In this document: positions 9,266 to 17,396 of the stretch, one piece after another
How the letters are laid out: each line of letters opens with the position of its first letter
How positions within the stretch are numbered: the first letter of the stretch is position 1
Source of the DNA: Kaistella antarctica
GTDB lineage: Bacteria > Bacteroidota > Bacteroidia > Flavobacteriales > Weeksellaceae
NCBI RefSeq assembly: GCF_900109615.1
Contig: NZ_FOIX01000004.1
Span: 1 to 64,000, forward strand
Length of the DNA: 64,000 nt
Direction: 5' to 3'
Notes under the pieces: model-generated
The model's database searches: none
Told to the model about the DNA's origin: nothing
Seen by the model: only the letters and a program-made list of their open reading frames with translations
Program-made: the position numbers and the translations under genes

Positions 9266-9336
9266 CCCGTCCCGCTGTCCACTATATCCGCTCACTGCTA
9301 TCGCAGATTCGCGGGATACCGTTGCCATCGCGGCTA
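9266..9336 (+). repeat. Dispersed intergenic hairpin repeat, family F1, copy b
   Basis: The GC-rich arm CCCGTCCCGCTGTCC, then ACTATATCCGCT, a variable centre and the right arm GGGATACCGTTGCC with ATCGCGG. This resembles the reverse complement of the copy at 43645-43750 (CTCCACTTTATC / GGATGTCGTTTCG). It lies in the 226-base gap between two plus-strand genes. Confidence 0.5.
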
Positions 9337-9403
9337 GAAGATCAGGCAGTTTCTATCTTCACCGAAAAAATAAGTAGCTTTTATAAAACCATCCTATTAT
9401 CAA

Positions 9404-9411
9404 TATATTTG
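9404..9411 (+). promoter_or_regulatory. -7 box upstream of the Gfo/Idh gene
   Basis: TATATTTG matches TAnnTTTG and ends 14 bases before the ATG at 9426. No clear -33 box at 19 bases. Confidence 0.45.
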
Positions 9412-9425
9412 TAAAAATTTAGCCT

Positions 9426-10490
9426 ATGCAATTGGTAAAAGTCGGACTTTGCGCCTTTGGAATGAGTGGAAAAGTTTTTCACGCGCCGTTTTTAAAAGAA
9501 CATCCGGGATTTTTCATGACTGCCGTGGTAGAAAGAACTAAACAAGAATCCAAATCAAAATATCCTGTAAGCACAATTTACAAATCAGTTGCAGAAATGG
9601 TGCAGAACGCAGATATTGATTTAGTTATCGTCAACACACCCGTTCAAACCCATTTTGAATATGTGAAAATGGCTTTGGAAGCCGGAAAAAATGTAATCGT
9701 TGAAAAACCTTTTACCGTAGATGTTTCCGAAGCTGAAACTTTAGTTAAGTTAGCCAAAGAGAAAAATCTGTTTCTGAGTGTTTATCAAAACCGGAGATTC
9801 GATCGAGATTATCTTCAAGTCCAAAACATGATAGCCGACGGAAAACTCGGAACTTTAAAAGAAGTTGAAATCCGTTTCGACCGATTCCGAACCGAACCCA
9901 GCACAAAAGAACATAAAGAAAACCCACAACTAAAAGGTTCTGGCGCGCTACATGATTTGGGTTCCCATCTCATTGATCAAGCCACTCAACTTTTTGGCTT
10001 TCCAGAAAAACTTTTTGCAGATGTTTTTTCAATGAAAGGTTCAGCCTTCGCCAATGATTATTTTGAAATTCTGCTTTTTTATAAAAATGATTTGCGTGTC
10101 CGGCTGAAATCCTCTGTCTTCAGCAAAGAAGCCCGTTACGCTTATATTCTTCACGGCGACAACGGAAGTTTATTACAGGAAAGATCGGATAATCAAGAAA
10201 ATGAATTAGTCGGCGGAGCAATCCCAACTTTTAACGAAGACTGGACAAAACCTCGAACCGAACCGGATGGAATTTTAAACTATCTCACCGAGAATTCCGA
10301 AACCGAACGAACACTCACTTCCAGCCAGCCGGGAAATTACATGAATTACTATCAGGAGATTTACGAACATATCGTTTTCAGATCAGCTTTACCTTCTACT
10401 GGTTCCGAAATTATTAAAAATATGAAAATAATTGAAGCCGCTTTGGAAAGTTCGCGGCAAGGGAAAGTTGTTGAGTTGAAAGATTATTAA
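9426..10490 (+). CDS. Gfo/Idh/MocA-family NAD(P)-dependent oxidoreductase
   Basis: 354 residues. The N-terminal Rossmann fold (VKVGLCAFGMSGKVFHAPFL) and the family signature VIVEKPFTVD, with the EKP motif, are present. The C-terminal dimerisation domain has GSGALHDLGSHLIDQATQLF, where the conserved Asp and His of the active site lie. Family members oxidise or reduce sugar or sugar-like alcohol groups using NAD(P). It is a stand-alone gene with its own -7 box; the substrate is unknown. Length is normal for the family. Confidence 0.88.
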   Translation: MQLVKVGLCAFGMSGKVFHAPFLKEHPGFFMTAVVERTKQESKSKYPVSTIYKSVAEMVQNADIDLVIVNTPVQTHFEYVKMALEAGKNVIVEKPFTVDVSEAETLVKLAKEKNLFLSVYQNRRFDRDYLQVQNMIADGKLGTLKEVEIRFDRFRTEPSTKEHKENPQLKGSGALHDLGSHLIDQATQLFGFPEKLFADVFSMKGSAFANDYFEILLFYKNDLRVRLKSSVFSKEARYAYILHGDNGSLLQERSDNQENELVGGAIPTFNEDWTKPRTEPDGILNYLTENSETERTLTSSQPGNYMNYYQEIYEHIVFRSALPSTGSEIIKNMKIIEAALESSRQGKVVELKDY

Positions 10491-10651
10491 ATTTTGCTGA
10501 GAAGATTATCCACATTTTTAAACCACCTCCACTTTTTCCTGATTTTCCAAACCCCATTTTCAAATAGCCATCATTACTTCTTTCTATATTTCAGACCACC
10601 CCTTTGGAACAATATTTCTATACCTTGCTGTCACAAATTAGGAGATAGAAG

Positions 10652-11794
10652 ATGACGAATAAAGAATTAAATTTTGGAAAAGGATTTACTTTTCAAAAAC
10701 ATACTCCCGAAGAAATTTCCCATTTCGATCGGGTTTTTGATGTTTTCAAAGATTTACTGACCCACACTTCCGGCGATATTGAAGAAGCCTTCGAATGGTT
10801 GGAAATGCTGGATAAAGAATACAATATTTTTACAGATGAATATACGCTTGAAAATTTTGAAGAAGATTTAAAAAAGCGCGGTTACATCAAAGAAGATCCA
10901 GATCAAAAAGATGGAAACACTGGAACTGGAAAAGGCAAAAACTTACTTACCGCCAAACTCGAAGCAGCTTTGCGCGAATTTGCCTTAGACCAAATCTTTG
11001 GAAAACTAAAGAAAAGCGGCATCGGAAATCACAACACCAAAAAAGTTGGCGTTGGTGACGAGCGCGATGGCGAGAACCGTTCCTTTCAATATGGCGACGA
11101 TTTATCCACGGTAAATATGACGGAAAGTTTGAAAAACGCCCAGATTAACAACGGAATTTCAGACTTACGTTTAACCGAAGATGACCTCATCGTCGAGGAA
11201 ACCAAACACAAAGCACAGATGAGCACGGTCTTGATGATCGACATCAGCCACTCCATGATTCTCTATGGTGAAGACCGAATCACGCCGGCGAAAAAAGTTG
11301 CCATGGCTTTGGTGGAACTAATTAAAAGAAAATATCCCAAAGATTCCATCGACATTATTGTTTTTGGAAATGAAGCCTGGCCGATCAAAATTAAAGACCT
11401 TCCCTATCTGCAAGTCGGACCGTATCACACCAACACCGTTGCCGGACTTGAACTCGCTATGGATATTTTGCGCAGAAAGCGAAATACCAACAAGCAGATT
11501 TTTATGATCACCGACGGAAAACCAAGTTGCATCAAATTGCCATCTGGGGAATTTTACATGAACAGCAATGGTCTCGATGAAATCATCGTTTCCCAATGTC
11601 TGACCAAAGCCGCTCAAGCCCGAAAACTGAAAATTCCAATCACCACTTTTATGATTGCCCAAGATCCTTACCTTCGAAAATTTGTGGAAGTTTTCACCGC
11701 CCAAAATCAAGGAAAAGCTTTCTTGACTGGACTCTCTGGATTAGGCGAAATGATTTTTGAAGATTACGAAAAAAATCGAATTAAAAGAATTTAA
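10652..11794 (+). CDS. VWA-domain protein (CoxE/chelatase-subunit-like)
   Basis: 380 residues. The von Willebrand A domain occupies the C-terminal half with a complete MIDAS: DISHS (D197, S199, S201), a Thr near residue 262 and the Asp of MITDGKPS (about residue 288). The N-terminal half is charged, with a Gly/Lys-rich linker (GNTGTGKGKN). The gene downstream encodes the matching AAA+ ATPase, so the two probably act as a MoxR/chelatase-type ATPase plus VWA adaptor pair, as in cofactor-insertion or complex-remodelling chaperones. The client is unknown. The gap to the ATPase (136 bases) holds a compound short repeat. Confidence 0.8.
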   Translation: MTNKELNFGKGFTFQKHTPEEISHFDRVFDVFKDLLTHTSGDIEEAFEWLEMLDKEYNIFTDEYTLENFEEDLKKRGYIKEDPDQKDGNTGTGKGKNLLTAKLEAALREFALDQIFGKLKKSGIGNHNTKKVGVGDERDGENRSFQYGDDLSTVNMTESLKNAQINNGISDLRLTEDDLIVEETKHKAQMSTVLMIDISHSMILYGEDRITPAKKVAMALVELIKRKYPKDSIDIIVFGNEAWPIKIKDLPYLQVGPYHTNTVAGLELAMDILRRKRNTNKQIFMITDGKPSCIKLPSGEFYMNSNGLDEIIVSQCLTKAAQARKLKIPITTFMIAQDPYLRKFVEVFTAQNQGKAFLTGLSGLGEMIFEDYEKNRIKRI

Positions 11795-11800
11795 AAGACA

Positions 11801-11900
11801 ATAGATAATAGACCGATAGATAACAGACCTGCAAATAGAAGCGATAGAGACTCCTAAAACCCTTGCGTTCATTGCGTTTTTCACTTTGCGTCTTTGCGAG
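11801..11900 (+). repeat. Compound short direct repeats
   Basis: ATAGATAATAGACC (11801-11814) is repeated as ATAGATAACAGACC (11816-11829). Then four TTGCG units occur within 11861-11900 (CCTTGCGTT, ATTGCGTTT, CTTTGCG, CTTTGCGAG). This fills the gap between the VWA and AAA+ genes and contributes spurious codons to the start of the longer ATPase frame. Confidence 0.6.
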
Positions 11901-11930
11901 AAAAAAATAGAAATAAATCATAACATTTAC

Positions 11931-13385
11931 ATGAAAAAAGATATCACCTTTAAAGAATTAAAAGATTCCGGGTATACCCACAAAACAATTAACCAGGAAA
12001 TTCAGGCCAACTTAATTGCCAGAATAAAAGCTAAAGAACCCGTCTTCGAAGGACTTTGGGGTTACGAAGACACCGTAGTGCCACAATTGAAAAAAGCAAT
12101 TTTAGCTGGACATCACATCAACCTTTTAGGTTTACGTGGACAAGCGAAAACCAAAATTGCCAGGAGTATGGTAAGTTTGCTCGACGAATACATGCCGATA
12201 GTCAAAGGATCTGAAATTAATGACAGTCCCTTTCAGCCGATTTCAAAGCATGCCCGAGATTTAATCGATGAGCACGGCGACGAAACCATGATTTCCTGGA
12301 TTCATCGCTCCAACCGTTTTTATGAAAAACTGGCGACGCCGGATGTGAATGTAGCCGACTTGATCGGTGACATCGATCCCATTAAAGCGGCGACTTTAAA
12401 ATTACCGTACTCCGACGAACGCGTTTTGCATTACGGCATGATCCCACGTGCGAACCGTTGTATTTTTGTCTTGAATGAATTGCCCGATTTACAGGCAAGA
12501 ATTCAGGTTTCCTTGTTTAATATCTTGCAGGAAGGCGACATTCAAATCCGTGGGTTTCAATTGAGAATGCCGTTGGACATTCAGTTTGTCTTTACGGCAA
12601 ATCCAGAAGATTACACCAACAGAGGAAGTATTGTGACGCCTTTAAAAGACAGGATCGGCTCTCAGATTTTCACGCATTATCCTAAAACGATTGAGCTGGC
12701 GAAACAGATTACGGCGCAGGAAGCTAAAGTTTCAACTGATGATTTAGCCCAAATCACTATTCCAGATTTGGCAAAAGATCTATTAGAAGAAGTCGCTTTT
12801 GCCGCACGGGACAGTGAATACGTTGATGCGAAAAGTGGAGTCAGTGCGAGATTGACCATCAGTGCCATGGAAAACTTAATTGCCGCCGCCAAGTTGCGTT
12901 TGATTGAATCAGCTGCCAAACAAACGACGGTTCGTTTGTTAGATTTCATGTCCATCATTCCATCCATTACCGGAAAGATCGAACTGGTTTATGAAGGTGA
13001 ACAGGAAGGTGCCGATCACGTTGCAAAAATATTGATCGATCAAGCCGTGATGACGCAGTTCGAACTGATTTTCCCACGCGTACCGAAACTGGAGAAAGAA
13101 GGAATCAACACGCCTTACACCGACGTTATTAAATGGTTTAATAAAAACTCACTCGAATTAAATTACGACGATACCGACGAACAATTCTACACCAAACTCA
13201 ACAGCATCACGCCGATTGCGGAGGTGGTAGAAGAATACGCCGAACATTTGAGCGATGAAGATAAAGACTTTTGCAAAGAACTTATTTTATGGGCGCTGAC
13301 CATTAATAAAAAACTCGATAAGTCAGAAAATGAATCTGCTTATATCTTCGACTCTGCTGGAATCGGAAAATATTACAGCAACTAA
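11931..13385 (+). CDS. AAA+ ATPase, magnesium-chelatase/MoxR-like
   Basis: 484 residues from ATG 11931; a frame open from 11886 reads through the TTGCG repeat and is rejected. The ATPase domain starts near residue 40 (VFEGLWGYEDTVVPQLKKAI). Walker A is LGLRGQAKT (residues 66-74), with Ala where Gly usually precedes the Lys. The sensor/arginine region is LKDRIGSQIFTHYP. Walker B appears as CIFVLNELPDLQ, with Asn-Glu in place of Asp-Glu. It is paired with the VWA gene upstream. The pair resembles chelatase I/D or MoxR systems that use ATP to remodel or metallate a partner. A terminator hairpin follows at 13478. Confidence 0.82.
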   Translation: MKKDITFKELKDSGYTHKTINQEIQANLIARIKAKEPVFEGLWGYEDTVVPQLKKAILAGHHINLLGLRGQAKTKIARSMVSLLDEYMPIVKGSEINDSPFQPISKHARDLIDEHGDETMISWIHRSNRFYEKLATPDVNVADLIGDIDPIKAATLKLPYSDERVLHYGMIPRANRCIFVLNELPDLQARIQVSLFNILQEGDIQIRGFQLRMPLDIQFVFTANPEDYTNRGSIVTPLKDRIGSQIFTHYPKTIELAKQITAQEAKVSTDDLAQITIPDLAKDLLEEVAFAARDSEYVDAKSGVSARLTISAMENLIAAAKLRLIESAAKQTTVRLLDFMSIIPSITGKIELVYEGEQEGADHVAKILIDQAVMTQFELIFPRVPKLEKEGINTPYTDVIKWFNKNSLELNYDDTDEQFYTKLNSITPIAEVVEEYAEHLSDEDKDFCKELILWALTINKKLDKSENESAYIFDSAGIGKYYSN

Positions 13386-13477
13386 ATAACTTTGCTGAAT
13401 TAATTTCAGATTCACCAAGTAATAGAAATAAAAATCATCAATTTTCCTTAAAAAGAAAAACTTTGATTCAAAATAAT

Positions 13478-13504
13478 TCCGACCAGTTTCGCTGGTCGGA
13501 TTTT
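13478..13504 (+). terminator. Rho-independent terminator after the AAA+ gene
   Basis: TCCGACCAG, loop TTTCG, CTGGTCGGA, then TTTTCTTT. It also lies just beyond the 3' end of the convergent ankyrin gene. Confidence 0.75.
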
Positions 13505-13588
13505 CTTTATCCTAAATAAAACTTACTCAGTTGCCCCAGCTTTAAGCAGTAAATCCGCAATTTTTGTCAGCGATTTATTTTTTGCATG

Positions 13589-14227
13589 TCACACCGGAGA
13601 AACGCCCTCACGGTCAGGAATATTGACATCAGCGCCCGCCTCGACCAACGTCTTGATAATTTTATGTTGCGTTTCATTGACGTCACTCAAGATAACCGCC
13701 TCCATCAGCGCCGTCCAGCCCAGATTGTTAACATGATCAATGGGAAAACCTGGCGTTTTACACAGAATTTCTACCACTTCCAAATGACCTTTCTCAGCCG
13801 CCGGTATAAGTGCCGTTCCGCCGTAACGATTGAATATTTTGAAATCGGCACCGTGGCTTAGACAAGAATTTAAAAGCGGAACATTTCCATTCGCGCCGGC
13901 AAATAAAAACGGACTGTTGAGCATATCATCCTGCGCATTTACATTTGATCCGGCAGAAATTAACAAGTTGGCAATTTCATTATCAACTTGGTAAGCCGCC
14001 ACCATCAACGCGGTGCGCCCTTTTTTGTCCTTCAATTCCAGGTTGGGGTTGGTCCTCAAAATTTCAGTTACGAGGTTGACATCTCTTTTCTCAACCGCTT
14101 CTAATAAAGTAAATTTCGCACGCTCGGAGGGACTGTTCATCACGGTATTTTGTTTTTTATTGCCACAACTTTGTACCAGCAAACCGCCAATGAAAAAGAA
14201 GTAAATTATTTTAAAAAGCTTACACAT
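13589..14227 (-). CDS. Ankyrin-repeat lipoprotein, C-terminus cut by an in-frame TGA
   Basis: 212 residues from ATG 14227. The frame is open to 14347, but that extension is translated from a dispersed repeat (14286-14389) and is rejected. The N-terminus is a lipoprotein signal (KLFKIIYFFFIGGLLVQSC) with lipobox Cys. Five ankyrin units follow (for example KDKKGRTALMVAAYQVDNE, NRYGGTALIPAAEKGHLE, NNLGWTALMEAVILSD). The coding frame stops at TGA 13591-13589 in the middle of the last repeat (EGVSPV), yet the same frame continues for 21 residues of good ankyrin sequence (HAKNKSLTKIADLLLKAGA and two more) to TAA at 13525-13523. So the gene has probably lost its last half repeat by a nonsense change. 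Confidence 0.78.
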   Translation of the reverse strand: MCKLFKIIYFFFIGGLLVQSCGNKKQNTVMNSPSERAKFTLLEAVEKRDVNLVTEILRTNPNLELKDKKGRTALMVAAYQVDNEIANLLISAGSNVNAQDDMLNSPFLFAGANGNVPLLNSCLSHGADFKIFNRYGGTALIPAAEKGHLEVVEILCKTPGFPIDHVNNLGWTALMEAVILSDVNETQHKIIKTLVEAGADVNIPDREGVSPV

Positions 14228-14285
14228 TCTGGTAAGATAAAGTTCAAATCTTGAAATTACAAATTTACCGTGCGTATTTTTTTTA

Positions 14286-14389
14286 TTTGGGCGCCTATTT
14301 CCATCCTCCACTCCCACTTTTTTTATTTTCGCCGAAGCTTTCCCCACGCAAAAAATAAAAAAGAGTTCCGTTCAGGCTGGGGCGTGGGG
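14286..14389 (+). repeat. Dispersed hairpin repeat family F2, copy A
   Basis: Left arm TTTGGGCGCC, then CCATCCTCCACTCCCAC, a T-rich stem CTTTTTTTATTTT pairing with AAAATAAAAAAGAG, and the right arm GTTCCGTTCAGGC with GGGGCG. The same arms with different centres occur at 45050, 52952 (inverted) and 63087. Confidence 0.75.
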
Positions 14390-14605
14390 TTTCGCTACCA
14401 AAAAAAGTCAGCCCAAAATTAAATTCTAAAACCTGAGGATCGCTCAAAAATTATTCTTGCAAAAATCGGCCAGACTCTAATGCTAACCATATATTATGTT
14501 AATCTGATGTTAAACTGGTATTTTATCTGCGCTACTCTCTTCGTATAGTTTACCTTTAAATACCGATAAAAAATCGACAAACAAACAATTAAAAAATAGA
14601 CTAAA

Positions 14606-14920
14606 ATGGAAATCTTAATCAATACCGATCACAATATTTCAGGGAGCGCCGAAATGAGATCATACCTCACCGCAGATTTAGAAAGTTCTTTCGAAAGATT
14701 CAGCGAACACCTCACCCGACTTGAAGTAAAGTTGAGCGACGAAAACGCTGGCAAAGAAGGTGACAATGACAAAAAATGTGTCCTAGAAGCCCGCCTCAAA
14801 GGCATGCAACCCGTAGTCGTAACCGGCCAGGGCAACTCCATCGACCAATCGGTTACCGATGCCACCAACAAATTGAAAACCTCCCTGGATTCGATGATGG
14901 GCAGATTGAGAAGTTATTAA
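14606..14920 (+). CDS. HPF/RaiA-family ribosome-associated protein
   Basis: 104 residues. The sequence has the compact beta-alpha-beta-beta-beta-alpha layout of ribosome hibernation factors: MEILINTDHNISGSAEM, an amphipathic helix (LESSFERFSEHLTRLEVKLS), CVLEARLKGMQPVVVTGQG and a C-terminal helix (SVTDATNKLKTSLDSMMGRL). There is no C-terminal dimerisation domain, so it is the short type. Such proteins bind 30S subunits and reduce translation in stationary phase; this role is inferred from the family. It stands alone and is followed by a terminator at 14947. Confidence 0.72.
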   Translation: MEILINTDHNISGSAEMRSYLTADLESSFERFSEHLTRLEVKLSDENAGKEGDNDKKCVLEARLKGMQPVVVTGQGNSIDQSVTDATNKLKTSLDSMMGRLRSY

Positions 14921-14946
14921 TAGTAGTTTTTATATAATTGATATTG

Positions 14947-14973
14947 AAGACGCTCTTTTGGGGCGTCTTTTTC
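14947..14973 (+). terminator. Terminator after the HPF-like gene
   Basis: AGACGC, loop, GCGTCT followed by TTTTTCC. Confidence 0.7.
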
Positions 14974-15160
14974 CTCATTCAATATTCTTATTTTTTTTGT
15001 TCCTTTACCCTGCATTAATTAAAATAAGGAGATTTTTATTTATTTCATCGCGCATATATTATCTGTAGTAAATTTAGTTGTTGAAAACAGATGCAAAAAG
15101 GCTCTTTTAAAAGTTGACTGTGATAAAATCATAATAAGAATCAGACAAACTAGTAAGTAA

Positions 15161-15637
15161 ATGAAAATATCAAAACAATTATGTGGTGTAGCAGGTGAAT
15201 ATTATGTTGCAGCTGAAATTTCTCGGCGTGGATTTTTAGCTGCAATAACTTTAAGAAATTCGGATGGAGTGGATATTTTAGTAAGTAATATTGCAGGAAA
15301 TAATATATTTTCCATTCAAGTAAAAACCACTCAAAATAAACGAAAATGGATATTTAATAAGAAAATAGAGAATGAGAAATCAGAACACAAATATTTCGTA
15401 TTTGTAAATATTCCTGAAAATTTAGATTTCCAGCCTGAGTATTATATTATCAAATCCACTATTTTATCTACAAATATTTATAATGGTCATAGAATGTGGT
15501 TAAAACAGACTGGTAAGAACGGTCTGATTAGGAATGATTCAGATGCGAGACAGTTTGATCCCAAGTATTATGAAAAAGAAGATCTCTTAACCTGGAATTC
15601 ATTAATCGAAATAATATCACAAGACGAAAATAAATAA
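15161..15637 (+). CDS. Small PD-(D/E)XK-like nuclease-fold protein, unknown role
   Basis: 158 residues. The N-terminal part shows the pattern of the PD-(D/E)XK fold as in Holliday-junction resolvases and DUF4365-like proteins: a helix with Glu (GVAGEYYVAAEISRRGF, E13), then DGVDILVSN (D38) and IFSIQVKTTQ with Q53-x-K55. The Glu usual before x-Lys is Gln here, so activity is uncertain. It begins the AT-rich accessory stretch and is followed by a zinc-ribbon gene after 148 bases. It may belong to defence or DNA-processing functions, but that is inference from fold and location only. Confidence 0.55.
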   Translation: MKISKQLCGVAGEYYVAAEISRRGFLAAITLRNSDGVDILVSNIAGNNIFSIQVKTTQNKRKWIFNKKIENEKSEHKYFVFVNIPENLDFQPEYYIIKSTILSTNIYNGHRMWLKQTGKNGLIRNDSDARQFDPKYYEKEDLLTWNSLIEIISQDENK

Positions 15638-15785
15638 AGTATACCTATATCGAGAATAAAAAATTATCTTAAAAGTTTGAACGTAGATTTAAAAAAAATC
15701 TTTTTAAACTTGATTCAGAAAAATTTTGTAATAAATATCTTTTAGAACCTAACAGTGTTTTTACCTAAAATAACTCAAGACTAAT

Positions 15786-16646
15786 ATGACACCAGAATAT
15801 AGAATTGATACTGAAAAAAGAATAATTCATTACTTCAAATCATATAATGATAGCGAAGCTATCACAAACATCAAGTGCGAGAAAACCTTTTCAGATTTAG
15901 ATTACGATGTAAATGTTTGGAATATCAAAACAATCAAGGAAGCTTTTTGGGTAGTTGAAGGCAAAGATATTCCTATGAATATATATACTCAAAATGCATT
16001 TTATTTTTCAGCAGATGAAGCTTACTCTTTTCACATAGGTATAATTGAAAGATTATCTAAAAGCCACCAAAATAACTTTAAGCACATAATTGACGAATTA
16101 CCTTTAGATATTGAACGAATTAAATCCATTAATAGAAAACTAAATTTAGCCTCTGAAAAATTATCGCTTGATTTAGAGCCCGAAGAATTTCAAGCTGTCG
16201 GATTAATTTGTAGAGAAAGTTTGGTCGAACTATCTAAGGAACTATGTAAAAGAAATGAAGAATTAATTAAAGAAAAAGATTTTAAGGCTTCTGATTTTAA
16301 AAATGTTGCTTCCACATTCATAGATTTATATATAGATGGCTCAAAAAATTCTGCTTTGAGAAGTCATTCAAAAAAAATAGTAGACATTGCTTGGAGTTAT
16401 TGTTCTACTATTGTACACTCACAAAATAAATCTTATCCTGATGTGAAGATTGCCTTATTATTCACCTCAATGGCAGTTAGTTTATTAGAAAATCTATTTT
16501 TAAAATATATAGGATTTGATAATGAAGCTATTTGTAGCGTCTGTGGAAGTAAAAAAATCATCATCGTCCAAAAAACAGAAGACATATTTATAAAATCATG
16601 CGAATCATGTAAAAACGAAGAGGCAGTTGAACAAATTGAAGAATAA
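15786..16646 (+). CDS. Uncharacterised protein with C-terminal zinc ribbon
   Basis: 286 residues, not recognised. The first 100 residues are mixed strand/helix, and the middle is helical and charged (LNLASEKLSLDLEPEEFQAV, then a helix with ESLVELSKELCKRNEEL). The segment SYCSTIVHSQNKSYPDVKIA recalls the His-containing helical core of DUF4145-like proteins. The C-terminus carries a zinc ribbon, CSVCGSKK ... CESCK (C-x2-C, 20 residues, C-x2-C). It is co-oriented with the PD-(D/E)XK-like gene and may form a pair with it. AT-rich like the rest of the accessory stretch. Confidence 0.5.
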   Translation: MTPEYRIDTEKRIIHYFKSYNDSEAITNIKCEKTFSDLDYDVNVWNIKTIKEAFWVVEGKDIPMNIYTQNAFYFSADEAYSFHIGIIERLSKSHQNNFKHIIDELPLDIERIKSINRKLNLASEKLSLDLEPEEFQAVGLICRESLVELSKELCKRNEELIKEKDFKASDFKNVASTFIDLYIDGSKNSALRSHSKKIVDIAWSYCSTIVHSQNKSYPDVKIALLFTSMAVSLLENLFLKYIGFDNEAICSVCGSKKIIIVQKTEDIFIKSCESCKNEEAVEQIEE

Positions 16647-16710
16647 CCACTCCATTAGTTTATAATTTGCAGAATTACTAACCGCATTGGTCCACATTCA
16701 GAGGTCAATT

Positions 16711-16795
16711 TACAACTCTTTAATCCGCTCGACCTTTTTCTGCCAACTCAGCGCGCGCTGCTTTTTCAGCTTTGGTATCAAAAGGAATATTCAAA
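16711..16795 (-). pseudogene. Decayed copy of the neighbouring HTH gene's C-terminus
   Basis: Read on the minus strand this gives NIPFDTKAEKAARAELAEK, which matches NIPFETKVEKELRAELVEK near the C-terminus of the HTH gene at 16933-17295. At the nucleotide level the match runs over about 75 bases (CCAACTCAGCGCGCG against CCAACTCGGCGCGCA; TATCAAAAGGAATATTC against TTTCAAAAGGAATATTC), with a one-base insertion shifting the frame near its end. No start or HTH part is left. It is a remnant of a tandem duplicate. Confidence 0.65.
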
Positions 16796-16845
16796 AATTA
16801 AGAGTAAGTATGTTTTCTTGAAAGTACATTTCTTATCAACCACTC

Positions 16846-16898
16846 ATTTGTCATTCCGTAGGAATCTCAGCAGTTCAGATTCCTACGGAATGACAAAT
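16846..16898. repeat. Perfect inverted repeat with 22-bp arms
   Basis: Arms at 16846-16867 and 16877-16898 are exact complements (they contain TCATTCCGTAGGAATCT) around a 9-base loop. It lies between the decayed fragment and the HTH gene. It would form a very stable stem in RNA from either strand, but there is no adjacent T-run. Similar CATTCCGTAGGAATC elements are common intergenic repeats in flavobacteria. Confidence 0.7.
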
Positions 16899-16932
16899 AC
16901 CGTTTCCACCATTCGTGCATTTGGTTTTAAAA

Positions 16933-17295
16933 TCACTTCTCCACAATCCTCTTATAAACCCCAAGCTCAATTTCCATCGTTTTAATCAGCTCCTCTTTTT
17001 CTACCAACTCGGCGCGCAACTCTTTTTCAACTTTGGTTTCAAAAGGAATATTCAGATGTTCGCCAATGGCCATCACCAGATTAAATTTCATGGCCTGACT
17101 CAAGCGCCACAAAATGCCAAACTGCATCGAGCGCTTTTTGAAATATTGATTAAGTGTCGTGGGCAGAATTTGTAAAGTATCTGCAATATCCTTTTTTTTC
17201 AACTGAAATTCCAAAATATACCAGTGCACGAAATTGCCTAAATCGGGATGATCATTCTCCCCTTTGGCCAAATATTTTTGTTCTCTTCCCATCAC
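16933..17295 (-). CDS. Small helix-turn-helix DNA-binding protein
   Basis: 120 residues. The N-terminal two thirds look like an XRE-type or related HTH (FQLKKKDIADTLQILPTTL, then NQYFKKRSMQFGILWRLSQA). The C-terminus is a charged helix likely to form a coiled coil (EKELRAELVEKEELIKTMEI). It is transcribed away from the tandem 22-bp array, whose first unit starts 102 bases upstream of its ATG. A broken copy of its 3' end lies just downstream. It may be a regulator that binds the array; that link is inferred from position only. Confidence 0.6.
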   Translation of the reverse strand: MMGREQKYLAKGENDHPDLGNFVHWYILEFQLKKKDIADTLQILPTTLNQYFKKRSMQFGILWRLSQAMKFNLVMAIGEHLNIPFETKVEKELRAELVEKEELIKTMEIELGVYKRIVEK

Positions 17296-17396
17296 TTTGT
17301 GTTTTTATGATAACTCAAATGTAAGACATTTTAGGAAAAAATCAGCTCAACTTAAGCGCTAATTAGATAAGCTTCAACGAAGTAGGTTATTTGTTT

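Noticed and set aside
13589-13591. Selenocysteine readthrough of the ankyrin TGA
   Set aside because: No SECIS-like hairpin is evident after it and ankyrin proteins have no known selenocysteine; nonsense change is simpler.
14228-14347. 40-residue N-terminal extension of the ankyrin protein
   Set aside because: It is translated from repeat copy A, and the lipoprotein signal peptide begins at the internal ATG.
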